Shown: positions 48,780 to 58,833, counted from the first letter of the stretch. The stretch: DNA of 64,000 nucleotides from Castellaniella hirudinis (GCF_042651965.1 NZ_JBHSDY010000004.1:182602-246601), one strand, 5' to 3'. Numbers and translations: made by a program. Notes: a model not told the origin generated them from the letters alone.

Positions 48780-49403
48780 TCATTCGACAGGATAGCGCAC
48801 CTCGATCACCTGGCCATTGCGACCAGGAAAACGGTCGAACAGGGCGCGCGCCAGATAAGGCATGGCCGCGCCCAATTGATCGCGCCGGCTGGACGCCACC
48901 GCCGTGGCGCGATAAACCTCGCGCCCCTGCTGCACCCGGTCATCGATCCGCACGGATAAAGTCAGGCGATACACGTCGACCGCGACGGTTTGAATCGCCG
49001 GCCCCATCCCCCAACCCCAGCGGGGATGATGAAAACCGGCATACGGCCCATAAAATCCGGGATACATATAAGGATCGACAAATTCCTGGCGCCATTCGCG
49101 CTCAAGCGGACTGTCGTATTCCATATGCACCGTGAAACGGGCGGCGCCTGCCGACTGGGCTTCGACCAATCCCGTCGGCCCCAAGGCGGCACGCACCGTA
49201 TCGGCATAGGTCTGAAACTGCAGATTATTGCGTTGCGTCGCGTCGGGTTCGATCCAATAAGTCGCCCCTTGGGTATTTTCCGGCCATTGCTGATAGCGCG
49301 TGACCTGAGCGGAAAACACCGACGCGCATCCCCCCAGCATCAAAGCCAGACATAATCCGGAAAACCACCGGCCCCATCCGCGTCTCGTCGCTGCCGTATC
49401 CAT
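48780..49403 (-). CDS. DUF4136 lipoprotein
   Basis: 207 residues. Signal peptide ending in lipobox LGGC. The mature part with GATYWIEPDATQRNNLQFQTYADTVRAAL, ARFTVHMEYDSP and RIDDRVQQGREVYRATAV follows the DUF4136 pattern. A Gly/Pro/Tyr/His-rich loop (PYMYPGFYGPYAGFHHPRWGWGMGP) is conspicuous and might bind metal or interact with membrane. No known function. The start is the ATG at 49403 behind AAGGG; longer frames reach into the pepN promoter region. Confidence 0.75.
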   Translation of the reverse strand: MDTAATRRGWGRWFSGLCLALMLGGCASVFSAQVTRYQQWPENTQGATYWIEPDATQRNNLQFQTYADTVRAALGPTGLVEAQSAGAARFTVHMEYDSPLEREWRQEFVDPYMYPGFYGPYAGFHHPRWGWGMGPAIQTVAVDVYRLTLSVRIDDRVQQGREVYRATAVASSRRDQLGAAMPYLARALFDRFPGRNGQVIEVRYPVE

Positions 49404-49530
49404 ACCACTGCCCTTCATACATCCCATCCTGATTCTAAACGGTTCGGACTCGTCAGACACCAGGCAGTCCGTAACAAACGGCAGCGCGACTACAATGGAC
49501 GCGTGAGAAATGCTTTTCGGATACGGACTC

Positions 49531-52233
49531 ATGCGCACGGATACCGCCCCCACCATCTTTCGCCAGGATTACACCCCCTACCCCTACCGGCTGCCCCAGG
49601 TCCGACTGGAATTCGACCTGGCGGCGGAGTCCGCCCGGGTGCGTTCTGAACTGCGCTTCGAATCCGCCCCGGACACGGCGCCGGGCGCCCCGCTGGTGCT
49701 GCACGGCGAAGACCTGGAACTGATCGAAGTCCGCCTCGACGGCCGGCCGCTGAGCGCCGACGAATACCAGTTGACCGACGACACCCTCAGCCTGGTCCCG
49801 CCGGGACACGGCAAGCCGTTTACCGTCGGCGTCGTCAGCCTGTGCCGCCCGGCGGACAACACCAGCCTGATGGGCCTGTACGTCTCGGGCGGCAATCTGT
49901 TCACCCAGTGCGAAGCCCAGGGCTTTCGCCGCATCACCTGGTTTCCGGACCGCCCCGATGTGATGGCGCGCTTCGAGGTGCTGCTGCGGGCCGACCCGGC
50001 CGCCTACCCGCTGCTGCTGTCCAACGGCAATCTGATCGAGCAGGCCGGCCTGCCGGACGGCCGCCACCAGGCCCTGTGGCGCGACCCCCATCCCAAGCCC
50101 AGCTACCTGTTCGCCCTGGTCGCGGGGGATTTCGATTGCATCGAACGCACCGTCACCACCCAAGGCGGCCGCGAGGCGCTGTTGCAGGTCTATAGCGACA
50201 AGGGCTGCCAGGAACAAACCCGCTGGGCGCTGGACTGCCTGGAAAACGCCCTGCGCTGGGACGAACGGCGCTTCGGCCTGGAGCTGGACCTGGACCGCTT
50301 CATGGTGGTGGCGGCGCGCGACTTCAATATGGGCGCGATGGAAAACAAGGGCCTGAACGTCTTCAACGCCGCCTATGTCCTGGCCGACCCCGATACCGCC
50401 ACGGACGCCGCCTACCGCGGCATCGAGGCCGTGATCGGCCACGAATACTTTCACAACTGGACCGGCAACCGCGTGACCTGCCGCGACTGGTTCCAGTTGT
50501 CCTTGAAAGAAGGCCTGACGGTCTTCCGCGATCAGGAATTCTCCGCCGACATGCTGGCCGACGGCCTGCCGCCCGCCGAGGCCGCCAGCGCCCGGGCGGT
50601 CAAGCGCATCGACGATGTGCACACCCTGCGGCTGGCCCAGTTCCCCGAGGACGCCGGCCCCATGGCCCACCCCATCCGGCCGGACAGCTACCAGGAAATC
50701 GGCAATTTCTACACCGCCACGGTCTATGAAAAGGGCGCCGAAGTCATCCGCATGCAGCACACCCTGCTGGGCGAAGCGGGATTTCGTGCCGGCATGGATG
50801 AATATTTCCGCCGCCACGACGGCCAGGCGGTGACCTGCGACGCCTTTGTCGACGCCATGGAATCCGTCTACGCCCGACAGCATCCGGGCCAGGATTTCAC
50901 CATCTTCCGCCGCTGGTATGCCCAGGCCGGCACGCCGCGCGTGCGGGTGCGCTCGGATTACGACGCCGCCGCCCGGACCTGCCGCATCACGCTGGAACAA
51001 CACTGCGCGCCCGCAGGCCTGGAGGCCCGGCAATCCCCCCCCGCCGAAAAACCGCCTCTGCACATCCCGGTCGCGCTGGGCCTGATCGACGCGGACGGCC
51101 GGCCCATGCCCATGCAGTGGGACGGCGAGGCCCGCGACACCGTCATTCTGGAACTGCGCGAGACCAGCCAGACCTGGACCTTGAAGGACATCCCGCGCGC
51201 GCCCATCCTGTCCTTGCTGCGCGGCTTCTCCGCCCCCGTCATCCTGGAAACCGACCGCACGGCGGACGATCTGGCCCTGCTGGCACGCCACGACCCGGAT
51301 CCTTTCGCCCGCTGGGACGCCGTCCAGGAAACCGCCCACCGCCACCTGCAGGCCTGCATGCGGGCCGACCGCGACGGCAGCCCGCAACCGGCACCGGACA
51401 CGCTGCTGGACATCTGGCGCACGGCACTGAATGATCAGGCCCTGTCGCCCGCCTATCGGGCACGGCTGCTGGCCCTGCCCGCCGTGCGCGAAGTCATCGA
51501 CCGCAGCGAACCCATGGATCCCCGCGCCGCCGTGGCGGCCTGGACCCGGACCCGGCAGGCGCTGGGCGCGCAACTGGCCGAAGCCTGGCGCGCCGCCTAT
51601 GGCGCCCTGGCCGACGACGGCGGCCCCTATTCCCCGGACCCGGTCTCGTCCGGCCGCCGCGCCCTGCGCAACCTGGCCCTGGATCATCTGCTGGCCGGGC
51701 AGGCGCCGGACGCCGCCGAACAGGCCCTGGCGCAATACCGCCAGGCCCGCAACATGACCGAAAGCCTGGGCGCGCTGAACGCCCTGCTGCAACACGCGCC
51801 GCAGGCCGCCGCCGAGCCGCTGGCCGACTTCCATGCACGCTGGCGCCAGGACCCGCTGGTGCTGGACCGCTGGTTCGGCGCCCAGGCCGGCGCGCCCGGC
51901 TGCACGGTGGCCGGCGTCCGCGCCCTGATGGCCTTGCCGGACTTCTCGCTGCGCAACCCCAACCGCGCCCGCGCCGTCGTCTTCCGCTTCTGCCTGGACA
52001 ATCCCGGCAATCTGCACACCCCCGAAGGCTACGACTTCTGGGCCGAGCAGGTGCTGGCGCTCAACGCCCTGAACCCGGAAGTCGCCGCGCGCCTGTCGCG
52101 CGCCTTCGACAACTGGGCGCGCCACGAGCCCGTCGCCCGCGCCGGCATGCAGGCGGCCCTGCAGCGCGTGCTGGACGCGCCGGACCTGTCACGCAACGTC
52201 CGGGAGATCGTCTCCAAGGCGCTTGCGACTTAG
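49531..52233 (+). CDS. pepN: Aminopeptidase N (M1 family)
   Basis: 900 residues, matching E. coli PepN. It removes N-terminal residues from peptides in the cytosol. Exopeptidase motif GAMENKG and zinc motif HEYFHNW with the third ligand Glu 18 residues on (LKEGLTVFRD). The N-terminal beta domain, catalytic domain, and long helical C-terminal domain are all complete. The ATG at 49531 (MRTDTAPTIF) is chosen by comparison; an ATG at 49510 adds seven residues. Single gene with its own leader. Confidence 0.93.
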   Translation: MRTDTAPTIFRQDYTPYPYRLPQVRLEFDLAAESARVRSELRFESAPDTAPGAPLVLHGEDLELIEVRLDGRPLSADEYQLTDDTLSLVPPGHGKPFTVGVVSLCRPADNTSLMGLYVSGGNLFTQCEAQGFRRITWFPDRPDVMARFEVLLRADPAAYPLLLSNGNLIEQAGLPDGRHQALWRDPHPKPSYLFALVAGDFDCIERTVTTQGGREALLQVYSDKGCQEQTRWALDCLENALRWDERRFGLELDLDRFMVVAARDFNMGAMENKGLNVFNAAYVLADPDTATDAAYRGIEAVIGHEYFHNWTGNRVTCRDWFQLSLKEGLTVFRDQEFSADMLADGLPPAEAASARAVKRIDDVHTLRLAQFPEDAGPMAHPIRPDSYQEIGNFYTATVYEKGAEVIRMQHTLLGEAGFRAGMDEYFRRHDGQAVTCDAFVDAMESVYARQHPGQDFTIFRRWYAQAGTPRVRVRSDYDAAARTCRITLEQHCAPAGLEARQSPPAEKPPLHIPVALGLIDADGRPMPMQWDGEARDTVILELRETSQTWTLKDIPRAPILSLLRGFSAPVILETDRTADDLALLARHDPDPFARWDAVQETAHRHLQACMRADRDGSPQPAPDTLLDIWRTALNDQALSPAYRARLLALPAVREVIDRSEPMDPRAAVAAWTRTRQALGAQLAEAWRAAYGALADDGGPYSPDPVSSGRRALRNLALDHLLAGQAPDAAEQALAQYRQARNMTESLGALNALLQHAPQAAAEPLADFHARWRQDPLVLDRWFGAQAGAPGCTVAGVRALMALPDFSLRNPNRARAVVFRFCLDNPGNLHTPEGYDFWAEQVLALNALNPEVAARLSRAFDNWARHEPVARAGMQAALQRVLDAPDLSRNVREIVSKALAT

Positions 52234-52308
52234 TCTGTTTTTGCCGCCGAGGCGGGCGCAAGCGGCCCTGCACCCAATACCGTTTTTTATCTTTCATCGG
52301 GGAACACC

Positions 52309-53319
52309 TTGAAATACAAGACCTTGACTCAGTACCTGGTCGAACAGCAGCGCGAACACAAAGCCGTGTCGGCCGAAGTCCGCCTGCTGATCGAAACCGT
52401 CTCGCGCGCCTGCAAGGCGATCAGCCACGCCGTCAGCAAGGGGGCGCTGGGCGGCGTGCTCGGCAGCCTGGGCACGGAAAACGTCCAGGGCGAAGTGCAG
52501 AAAAAGCTCGACGTGCTGTCCAACGAAATCCTGCTGGAAGCCAATGAATGGGGCGGCAACCTGGCGGCCATGGCCTCCGAGGAAATGCAGACCATCCACC
52601 GCATCCCCAACCATTACCCCAAGGGTCAGAACCTGCTGCTGTTCGATCCCCTGGATGGCTCCTCGAACATCGACGTGAACGTGTCCATCGGCACGATCTT
52701 CTCCGTGCTGCAGGCGCCCGCCGAGGCCGCCGGCCGTGAGATCGAGGAAGAAGACTTTCTGCAGCCCGGCACTCGCCAGGTCGCTGCCGGCTACGCCATC
52801 TACGGCCCCCAGACCATGCTGGTGCTGACCGTGGGCTCCGGCGTCATGGGCTTCACGCTGGACCGCGAAATGGGGTCCTGGCTGTTGACGCACGAAAACA
52901 TCCGCCTGCCGGAACAGACGGCGGAATTCGCCATCAACATGTCCAATATGCGGCACTGGGAAGCGCCCGTGCGCCGCTACATCGACGAATGCCTGCAGGG
53001 CGAGACCGGCCCCCTGGGCAAGAACTACAACATGCGCTGGATCGCGTCCATGGTCGCCGACGTGCACCGCATCCTGACGCGCGGCGGGGTCTTCATGTAC
53101 CCCCGCGACGCCCGCGCTTCAGGACGCAAGGGCAAACTGCGCCTGATGTACGAAGCCAACCCCATGAGCTTCCTGGTCGAACAGGCGGGCGGCCGCGCCA
53201 TCGACGGCGCCGGCCGCATCCTGGACGTCCAGCCAGACGCCTTGCACCAGCGCATCGGCGTCATCCTGGGGTCGCGCGAAGAAGTCGAGCGCCTGCAGCG
53301 CTACCACCAGGAGGCTTAA
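52309..53319 (+). CDS. fbp: Fructose-1,6-bisphosphatase class 1
   Basis: 336 residues, TTG start. It removes the 1-phosphate of fructose 1,6-bisphosphate in gluconeogenesis. The metal-binding motif DPLDGSSNIDVN is intact, along with GYAIYGPQTMLVLTVGSGV and AGGRAIDGAGRILD. The overlap TTAA (53316-53319) joins its stop to the stop of the convergent quinone reductase gene. The TTG is preferred because the frame has no nearer ATG and the family starts with MxxxxTLxQYL. It is 75 bp behind pepN and could share its transcript. Confidence 0.93.
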   Translation: MKYKTLTQYLVEQQREHKAVSAEVRLLIETVSRACKAISHAVSKGALGGVLGSLGTENVQGEVQKKLDVLSNEILLEANEWGGNLAAMASEEMQTIHRIPNHYPKGQNLLLFDPLDGSSNIDVNVSIGTIFSVLQAPAEAAGREIEEEDFLQPGTRQVAAGYAIYGPQTMLVLTVGSGVMGFTLDREMGSWLLTHENIRLPEQTAEFAINMSNMRHWEAPVRRYIDECLQGETGPLGKNYNMRWIASMVADVHRILTRGGVFMYPRDARASGRKGKLRLMYEANPMSFLVEQAGGRAIDGAGRILDVQPDALHQRIGVILGSREEVERLQRYHQEA

Positions 53320-54308
53320 TCCAGCGTCAGCACCGTCGCGCCCGTCGTGCCGCGCGAATTCAGGGCCTCGTGCGCCCGCGCGGCGTCGGCCAGCGGGAAA
53401 CGCTGGCCGATGACGATGTCGATCTTGCCGGCCGTGACCAGTTCAAACAGTTCGTCCGCAGCGGCCTGCATGGTCTGGGCGGTGGGCACATAGGAGCCCA
53501 CCGTCGGCCGGGTGACGTACAGCGACCCCTTGGCGGCCAGCACCCCCAGGTTCACGCCCTCGACCGGGCCGGACGCGTTGCCGAAGCTGACCATCAGGCC
53601 GCGCGGCTGCAGGCAGTCCAGCGAGATTTCCCAGGTGCTCTTGCCCACGCCGTCGTAGACCACCGGGACCTTGCCGCCCCCGGTCAGTTCCTTGACCCGG
53701 GCGACGATGTCCTCGCGCGAGGAATCGATCACTTCCCAGGCGCCATGACGGCGCGCCAATGCGGCCTTTTCCGGGGTGGACGCGGTGCCGATCAGGCGCA
53801 CGCCCAGCGCCCGGGCCCACTGGCAGGCGATCAGGCCGACGCCGCCCGCAGCGGCATGGAACAGGATCGTCTCGTTGCCTTGCAGCCGGTAGGTCTGGCG
53901 GAACAGATACTGCACCGTCAGGCCCTTGAGCATCAGCGCGGCGGCTTGCTCGAAACTGACGCCGACAGGGATCCGCACCACCCGGTCAGCCGGCACATTG
54001 CGCAGGTCCGCATAGGCGCCGATCGGGCTTTGCCCATAGGCCACCCGGTCGCCCACATGCAGGTGGCGCACCTCGGCGCCCGCCGCTTCGACCACGCCGG
54101 CGGCCTCGAACCCCAGGCCGTGCGGCAGCGGGTTCGGATACAGCCCCGTGCGACAATAGATATCGATGAAATTCAGGCCGACGGCCTTCTGGCGAATGCG
54201 GACCTCGTGCGGCGCGGGCGGCGGGACGTCGATTTCCTCCAGTTGCATCAGTTCGGGGCCGCCATGCCCATGGATCCGGATGACCCGGGCCTTTTCCAGT
54301 TTTTCCAC
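53316..54308 (-). CDS. NADPH:quinone oxidoreductase (zeta-crystallin type)
   Basis: 330 residues of the medium-chain dehydrogenase family, GTG start with AGGAG 6 nt upstream. N-terminal GroES-like domain (AVGLNFIDIYCRTGLYPNPLPHGLGFEAAGVV) without the zinc cysteine cluster, then the nucleotide motif HAAAGGVGLIACQWARALG. The C-terminal part KIDIVIGQRFPLADAARAHEALNSRGTTGA is typical. It reduces quinones with one or two electrons from NADPH; physiological substrate unknown. Confidence 0.88.
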   Translation of the reverse strand: MEKLEKARVIRIHGHGGPELMQLEEIDVPPPAPHEVRIRQKAVGLNFIDIYCRTGLYPNPLPHGLGFEAAGVVEAAGAEVRHLHVGDRVAYGQSPIGAYADLRNVPADRVVRIPVGVSFEQAAALMLKGLTVQYLFRQTYRLQGNETILFHAAAGGVGLIACQWARALGVRLIGTASTPEKAALARRHGAWEVIDSSREDIVARVKELTGGGKVPVVYDGVGKSTWEISLDCLQPRGLMVSFGNASGPVEGVNLGVLAAKGSLYVTRPTVGSYVPTAQTMQAAADELFELVTAGKIDIVIGQRFPLADAARAHEALNSRGTTGATVLTLD

Positions 54309-54364
54309 GATGGACTCCTATGGCCCCCGCCGGGCCTGACCGTTCGACACCAATTCAGACTAGC

Positions 54365-55222
54365 ATGAATTCCCGCCAAGCCACGACGGCCATCCACATC
54401 ACCGCCGTCCTGTTCGGGCTGACCGGCATTTTTGGCGAACTGATCCAGGCCGGTGCCGCCCTGATCACGGCGGGACGCGCTGCGTTCGCCTCGGCGACGC
54501 TGCTGCTGTTCATGGCCCGCGCCGGCCACCGGCCGGTGCGGCCCCGGCGACAGGCCCTGCCCGTGCTGCTGGCCGCCGGCATCCTGCTGGCCATCCACTG
54601 GACGACTTTCTTCGTCGCCGTGAAGGTCGGCGGCATCGCCATCGCCACCCTGGGCTTCGCCAGTTTCCCCGCCTTCATCACCCTGCTCGAGGGCTTTCTG
54701 TTCAAGGAGCGCACCCAGGCCTACGAATGGGTCGTGGTGGCGCTGGTCACCGCCGGCCTGGCGCTGGTCACGCCGTCCTTCGATTTCGGCGACCAGGCCA
54801 CCGTCGGCCTGGCCTGGGGGCTCGCTTCGGGCCTGACCTTCGCCCTGTTCACCCTGGCCAACCGCACCGCCGTCGGCCTGCTGCCGGCACGCGAGCTGGC
54901 CTGCTGGGAAAACGGCATCGTCGCCCTGCTCACCCTGCCCTGGTGCCTGACGGAGTTCGCGGGGCTGCGGCCCCTGGACTGGATCTGGCTGTTCACGCTG
55001 GGCGTGTGCTGCACCGCCCTGCCTCACGCGCTGATGATGTCCAGCCTGGCGCATCTCAAGGCACGCACCGCCGGCATCGTGATCGCACTGGAGCCGGTCT
55101 ACGCCATCCTGTTTGCGGCCCTCCTGTTCGCCCAATATCCATCGGCGCGCGCGCTGGCGGGCGGCGCCCTCATCATCGGGGCGATCGTCTGGGCGGGCCT
55201 GCGGCGCAGCGCCGCAGACTGA
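54365..55222 (+). CDS. DMT superfamily (EamA) permease
   Basis: 285 residues, ten helices in two EamA repeats (AVLFGLTGIFGELIQAGAALITAGRAAFA; ARTAGIVIALEPVYAILFAALLFAQYP). Probably an inner-membrane exporter of an amino acid or metabolite. The ATG at 54365 has no good ribosome site; one at 54320 is possible. It faces the quinone reductase gene and is followed by yebC 61 bp later. Confidence 0.85.
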   Translation: MNSRQATTAIHITAVLFGLTGIFGELIQAGAALITAGRAAFASATLLLFMARAGHRPVRPRRQALPVLLAAGILLAIHWTTFFVAVKVGGIAIATLGFASFPAFITLLEGFLFKERTQAYEWVVVALVTAGLALVTPSFDFGDQATVGLAWGLASGLTFALFTLANRTAVGLLPARELACWENGIVALLTLPWCLTEFAGLRPLDWIWLFTLGVCCTALPHALMMSSLAHLKARTAGIVIALEPVYAILFAALLFAQYPSARALAGGALIIGAIVWAGLRRSAAD

Positions 55223-55283
55223 TTCGGCCCAAGCGGTTAAAATCGAAGGTTCTTTGAACGCATCCTCTTTGAACTCGAACATC

Positions 55284-56015
55284 ATGGCCGGACACAGCAA
55301 ATGGGCAAACATCCAGCACCGCAAAGGGCGTCAGGACGCCAAGCGCGGCAAGCTCTGGACCAAGATCATCCGTGAAATCACCGTGGCCGCCCGTGCCGGC
55401 GGCCCCGACCCGGACGCCAACCCCGCCCTGCGCCTGGCCTGGGACAAGGCCATGGCCGCCAATATGCCCAAGGACAACGTCCTGCGCGCCATCCAGCGCG
55501 GGGCCGGCACGGACGACGGCGCCAACTACGAAGAAATCCGCTACGAAGGCTACGGCATCGGCGGCGCGGCCCTGATCATCGACTGCATGACCGACAACCG
55601 CCAGCGCACCGTGTCCGAAGTCCGCCACACGCTCTCCAAGCACGGCGGCAATCTGGGCCAGGACGGCAGCGTGGTCTTCATGTTCAAGCACTGCGGCCAG
55701 TTCATCTTCGCCCCGGGCACGTCCGAAGAACAGGTCATGGATCTTGCCCTGGACAACGGCGCCGACGACGTCCAGTCCGACGAAGAAGGCGTGATCGAAG
55801 TCACCTGCGAACCCGGCGACTACGCCGCCCTGAAACAGGCTTTCGACGCCGCCGGCCTGCAGGCCGAGATCCACGGCGTGGTCATGAAGGCCCTGTCCAA
55901 GGTCGAGCTCGCCGGCGAGGACGCCGAGCGGATGCAAAAGATCATCGATCTCCTGGAAGACCTGGACGATGTCCAGGAGGTCTACACCACCGCCGTCCTG
56001 GACGAGGCCGAATGA
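55284..56015 (+). CDS. yebC: YebC/TACO1 family protein
   Basis: 243 residues, all three domains present: MAGHSKWANIQHRKGRQDAKRGKLWTKIIREI at the start, then PALRLAWDKAMAANMPKDNVLRAI, and the C-terminal DDVQEVYTTA. The family assists translation of difficult (proline-rich) stretches, as shown for TACO1 and recent YebC work, and was earlier seen as a transcription regulator. It overlaps purD by ATGA; in many Burkholderiales the two genes are linked. No ruvC operon is nearby. Confidence 0.92.
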   Translation: MAGHSKWANIQHRKGRQDAKRGKLWTKIIREITVAARAGGPDPDANPALRLAWDKAMAANMPKDNVLRAIQRGAGTDDGANYEEIRYEGYGIGGAALIIDCMTDNRQRTVSEVRHTLSKHGGNLGQDGSVVFMFKHCGQFIFAPGTSEEQVMDLALDNGADDVQSDEEGVIEVTCEPGDYAALKQAFDAAGLQAEIHGVVMKALSKVELAGEDAERMQKIIDLLEDLDDVQEVYTTAVLDEAE

Positions 56016-57310
56016 AACTGCTCGTCATCGGCTCCGGCGGCCGCGAACACGCCCTGGCCTGGCGCCTGTCCCAGTCGCCCCGGGTGCACAAGGTCTACGT
56101 GGCGCCGGGCAACGGCGGCACCGACTGCGCGCCGACCCTGGAAAACCTGCCGCTGCAGGACATCGACGCCCTGATCGAATTCGCGCGCCGGGAAAAGATC
56201 GCCTTCACCGTCGTCGGCCCCGAGGCGCCGCTGGCTGCGGGCATCGTGGATACCTTCCGCGCCGCCGGGCTGCGCATCTTCGGCCCCACCCGGGCCGCCG
56301 CCCAGCTCGAAAGCTCGAAGGACTACGCCAAAGCCTTCATGGTGCGCCACGCCATTCCCACCGCCGCCTACGGCACCTTCACCGACGCCGACGAGGCCCG
56401 CGCCTACATCCGCGCCCAGGGCGCGCCCATCGTCGTCAAAGCGGACGGCCTGGCCGCCGGCAAGGGCGTGGTCGTGGCTCAGGACCTGGACGAAGCCCTG
56501 GCCGCCATCGACCACATGCTGGGCGAACACGGCGCCTTCGGCGCAGCCGGCGCCCGCGTCGTGATCGAGGAGTTCCTCGACGGCGAAGAAGCCAGCTTCA
56601 TCGTCATGTGCGACGGCCAGCACGTCCTGCCGCTGGCCACCAGCCAGGACCACAAGCGCCTGCTGGACGGCGACGCGGGTCCCAATACCGGCGGCATGGG
56701 CGCCTATTCGCCCGCGCCCATCGTCACTCCGGCCCTGCACAACCGCATCATGCGCGAAATCATCCAGCCGACGATGCAGGGCATGGCGCACGACGGCATC
56801 CCCTATACCGGCTTTCTGTATGCCGGCCTGATGATCGGTCCAGGCCCCGACGCCAGCCGCAGCCTGAAGGTCCTGGAATTCAATTGCCGCCTGGGCGATC
56901 CGGAAACCCAGCCCATCATGCTGCGCGTGAAAAGCGATTTTTCCGAAACGTTGGAACACGCCCTGGACGGCACGCTGGACCAGGCCGAGATCGATTGGGA
57001 CCGGCGCACCGCCGTGGGCGTGGTGCTGGCCGCAGCCGGCTACCCCGACGCCCCCCACAAGGGCGACCCGATCACGGCGCTGGCCCCCGATACCGACAAT
57101 TGCGTCACCTTCCACGCCGGCACCACGACCGACGGCGGTCCGCTGCGCACCAGCGGCGGGCGGGTGTTGTGCGTCACGGCGCTGGCCGACTCCATCCGCC
57201 GCGCCCAGCAGGCCGCCTACGACGCCGTCAACCAGACCCAGTTCGAAGGCCGCCAGTTCCGCCGCGACATCGGCTGGCGCGCCCTGGCCGCCGGCAAGCG
57301 GCACGATTGA
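56012..57310 (+). CDS. purD: Phosphoribosylamine-glycine ligase
   Basis: 432 residues, ATP-grasp enzyme of purine synthesis (second step: PRA + glycine + ATP to GAR). N-terminal LLVIGSGGREHALAWRLSQSP, VVGPEAPLAAGIVD, ATP-grasp GDAGPNTGGMGAYSPAP and VLEFNCRLGDPETQ are all present. It starts in the ATGA of yebC, so its expression is coupled. hemF starts 24 bp downstream. Confidence 0.95.
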   Translation: MKLLVIGSGGREHALAWRLSQSPRVHKVYVAPGNGGTDCAPTLENLPLQDIDALIEFARREKIAFTVVGPEAPLAAGIVDTFRAAGLRIFGPTRAAAQLESSKDYAKAFMVRHAIPTAAYGTFTDADEARAYIRAQGAPIVVKADGLAAGKGVVVAQDLDEALAAIDHMLGEHGAFGAAGARVVIEEFLDGEEASFIVMCDGQHVLPLATSQDHKRLLDGDAGPNTGGMGAYSPAPIVTPALHNRIMREIIQPTMQGMAHDGIPYTGFLYAGLMIGPGPDASRSLKVLEFNCRLGDPETQPIMLRVKSDFSETLEHALDGTLDQAEIDWDRRTAVGVVLAAAGYPDAPHKGDPITALAPDTDNCVTFHAGTTTDGGPLRTSGGRVLCVTALADSIRRAQQAAYDAVNQTQFEGRQFRRDIGWRALAAGKRHD

Positions 57311-57334
57311 CCATTGCCCCGCATAGACCCTGAC

Positions 57335-58237
57335 ATGCACGTCCCCGTCTCCCTGGTCCACGACACCTTTTCCGATCTCCAGGACCGCATCGTCCGGTCC
57401 CTGGAAGACCTCGAAGGCGCCGCCTTCGGCCGCGATCCCTGGACGCGCCCGGAGGGCGGCGGCGGCTTGGCCCGGTATTGTGAAAACGGCACGGTCTTCG
57501 AACGCGCCGGCGTGCTGTTCAGCCACGTGCGCGGCGACACCCTGCCGCCCTCGGCCAGCGCCCACCGGCCTGAACTGGCCGGACGCGGCTGGGAAGCCAT
57601 GGGCGTGTCCATGGTGCTGCATCCGCGCAATCCGCACGTGCCGACCACGCACATGAACGTGCGCCTGTTCGTTGCCCACGGCAAGGGCGGCGACACCGAC
57701 GTCTTCTGGTTCGGCGGCGGCCTGGACCTGACCCCCTACTACCCGGTCGAATCCGATGCACGCCATTTCCATCAGGTATGCCACGATGCGGTCGCGCCCT
57801 TCGGCGACGACAAGTATCCCCGCTACAAAGCCTGGTGCGATGACTACTTCCTGCTGCGCCACCGCGGCGAAACCCGCGGCGTGGGCGGTCTGTTCTTCGA
57901 CGACCTGAACACCCCGGACTTCGACGCCTGCTTCGCCCTGACCCGGGCGGTGGGCAACTGCTTCATCCCGGCCTACGCCCCCATCGTCCAGGCCCGGCGC
58001 GACACGCCCTACGGCGAGCGCGAACGCGCCTTCCAGGCCTACCGGCGCGGACGCTACGTGGAATTCAACCTGGTCTACGACCGGGGCACGCTGTTCGGCC
58101 TGCAATCGGGCGGGCGCACCGAATCCATTCTGTTGTCCATGCCGCCCGTCGCCCAATGGCGCTACGACTGGACGCCCGAACCCGGGTCGCCGGAATCGGC
58201 CCTGGCCGACTACCTGCGGCCGCGCGCATGGCTGTAA
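57335..58237 (+). CDS. hemF: Oxygen-dependent coproporphyrinogen III oxidase
   Basis: 300 residues. HemF uses O2 to decarboxylate coproporphyrinogen III to protoporphyrinogen IX in haem synthesis. Blocks: HPRNPHVPTTHMNVRLF, FWFGGGLDLTPYYP, YKAWCDDYFLLRHRGETRGVGGLFFDDL, GRYVEFNLVYDRGTLFGLQ and ESILLSMPP. The start is uncertain: the ATG at 57335 or the TTG at 57314 that adds seven residues; neither has a clear ribosome site. It overlaps nadD by 10 nt. Confidence 0.93.
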   Translation: MHVPVSLVHDTFSDLQDRIVRSLEDLEGAAFGRDPWTRPEGGGGLARYCENGTVFERAGVLFSHVRGDTLPPSASAHRPELAGRGWEAMGVSMVLHPRNPHVPTTHMNVRLFVAHGKGGDTDVFWFGGGLDLTPYYPVESDARHFHQVCHDAVAPFGDDKYPRYKAWCDDYFLLRHRGETRGVGGLFFDDLNTPDFDACFALTRAVGNCFIPAYAPIVQARRDTPYGERERAFQAYRRGRYVEFNLVYDRGTLFGLQSGGRTESILLSMPPVAQWRYDWTPEPGSPESALADYLRPRAWL

Positions 58238-58833
58238 CCCCCCAGGTCGGCCTGCTGGGCGGCAGTTTCGACCCGGTCCACCGGGCCCATATCGCCCTGG
58301 CGCAAGCCGCCCGGGATGCCCTGGGGCTGGAACACGTCGAATTGCTGCCTGCCGCGCGACCCTGGCAGCGCGGCCGCCTGGGGGCGGCGCCGGAACATCG
58401 GCTGCGCATGCTGGAACTGGCCTGCGCCGACGATCCCGGCCTGCGCGTCAACCCCATCGAACTGCACCGCGCCGGCGTCACCTACACCATCGATACGCTG
58501 GCCGCCCTGCCCGCCACCGCCCGCTACACCTGGATCCTGGGCTCGGACCAACTGGCCAATTTCTGCACCTGGCACCGTTGGCGCGAATTGCTGCAGCACG
58601 TCCGGCTGGCGGTGGCCGAACGCCCCGGCACGCCCGTCGCGCCGCCGCCCGAACTGGCGCAGGCCCTGACACCCGACGGACTGGTCGGGATCCCCTTCAC
58701 CCCACAGCCGATTTCCGCCACCGCGATCCGGCAGGATCTGGCAGCCGGCCGTTCCGTCGACGCGGTGCTGCCCCCCCGCGTGCTGGACTACATCCACACC
58801 CATCGGCTCTACCTGGACCCCCACACCCCATGA
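58228..58833 (+). CDS. nadD: Nicotinate-nucleotide adenylyltransferase
   Basis: 201 residues. NadD couples NaMN to ATP, giving NaAD in NAD synthesis. The nucleotidyltransferase motif GGSFDPVHRAH (HxGH-like) is near the start and ISATAIRQ (ISxTxxR) near the end. It shares the pathway with pncB in the same window. The ATG at 58228 lies inside the end of hemF; the longer frame is the hemF shadow. Coupled to rsfS by ATGA. Confidence 0.92.
   Translation: MAVTPQVGLLGGSFDPVHRAHIALAQAARDALGLEHVELLPAARPWQRGRLGAAPEHRLRMLELACADDPGLRVNPIELHRAGVTYTIDTLAALPATARYTWILGSDQLANFCTWHRWRELLQHVRLAVAERPGTPVAPPPELAQALTPDGLVGIPFTPQPISATAIRQDLAAGRSVDAVLPPRVLDYIHTHRLYLDPHTP

Noticed and set aside
49453..52125. 890-codon minus-strand frame opposite pepN
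   Set aside because: Shadow of the conserved aminopeptidase; GC codon bias leaves the opposite frame open. No ribosome site or domain.
55982..58156. 724-codon minus-strand frame opposite purD and hemF
   Set aside because: Spans two unrelated conserved genes and has no domain; an artefact of codon bias.
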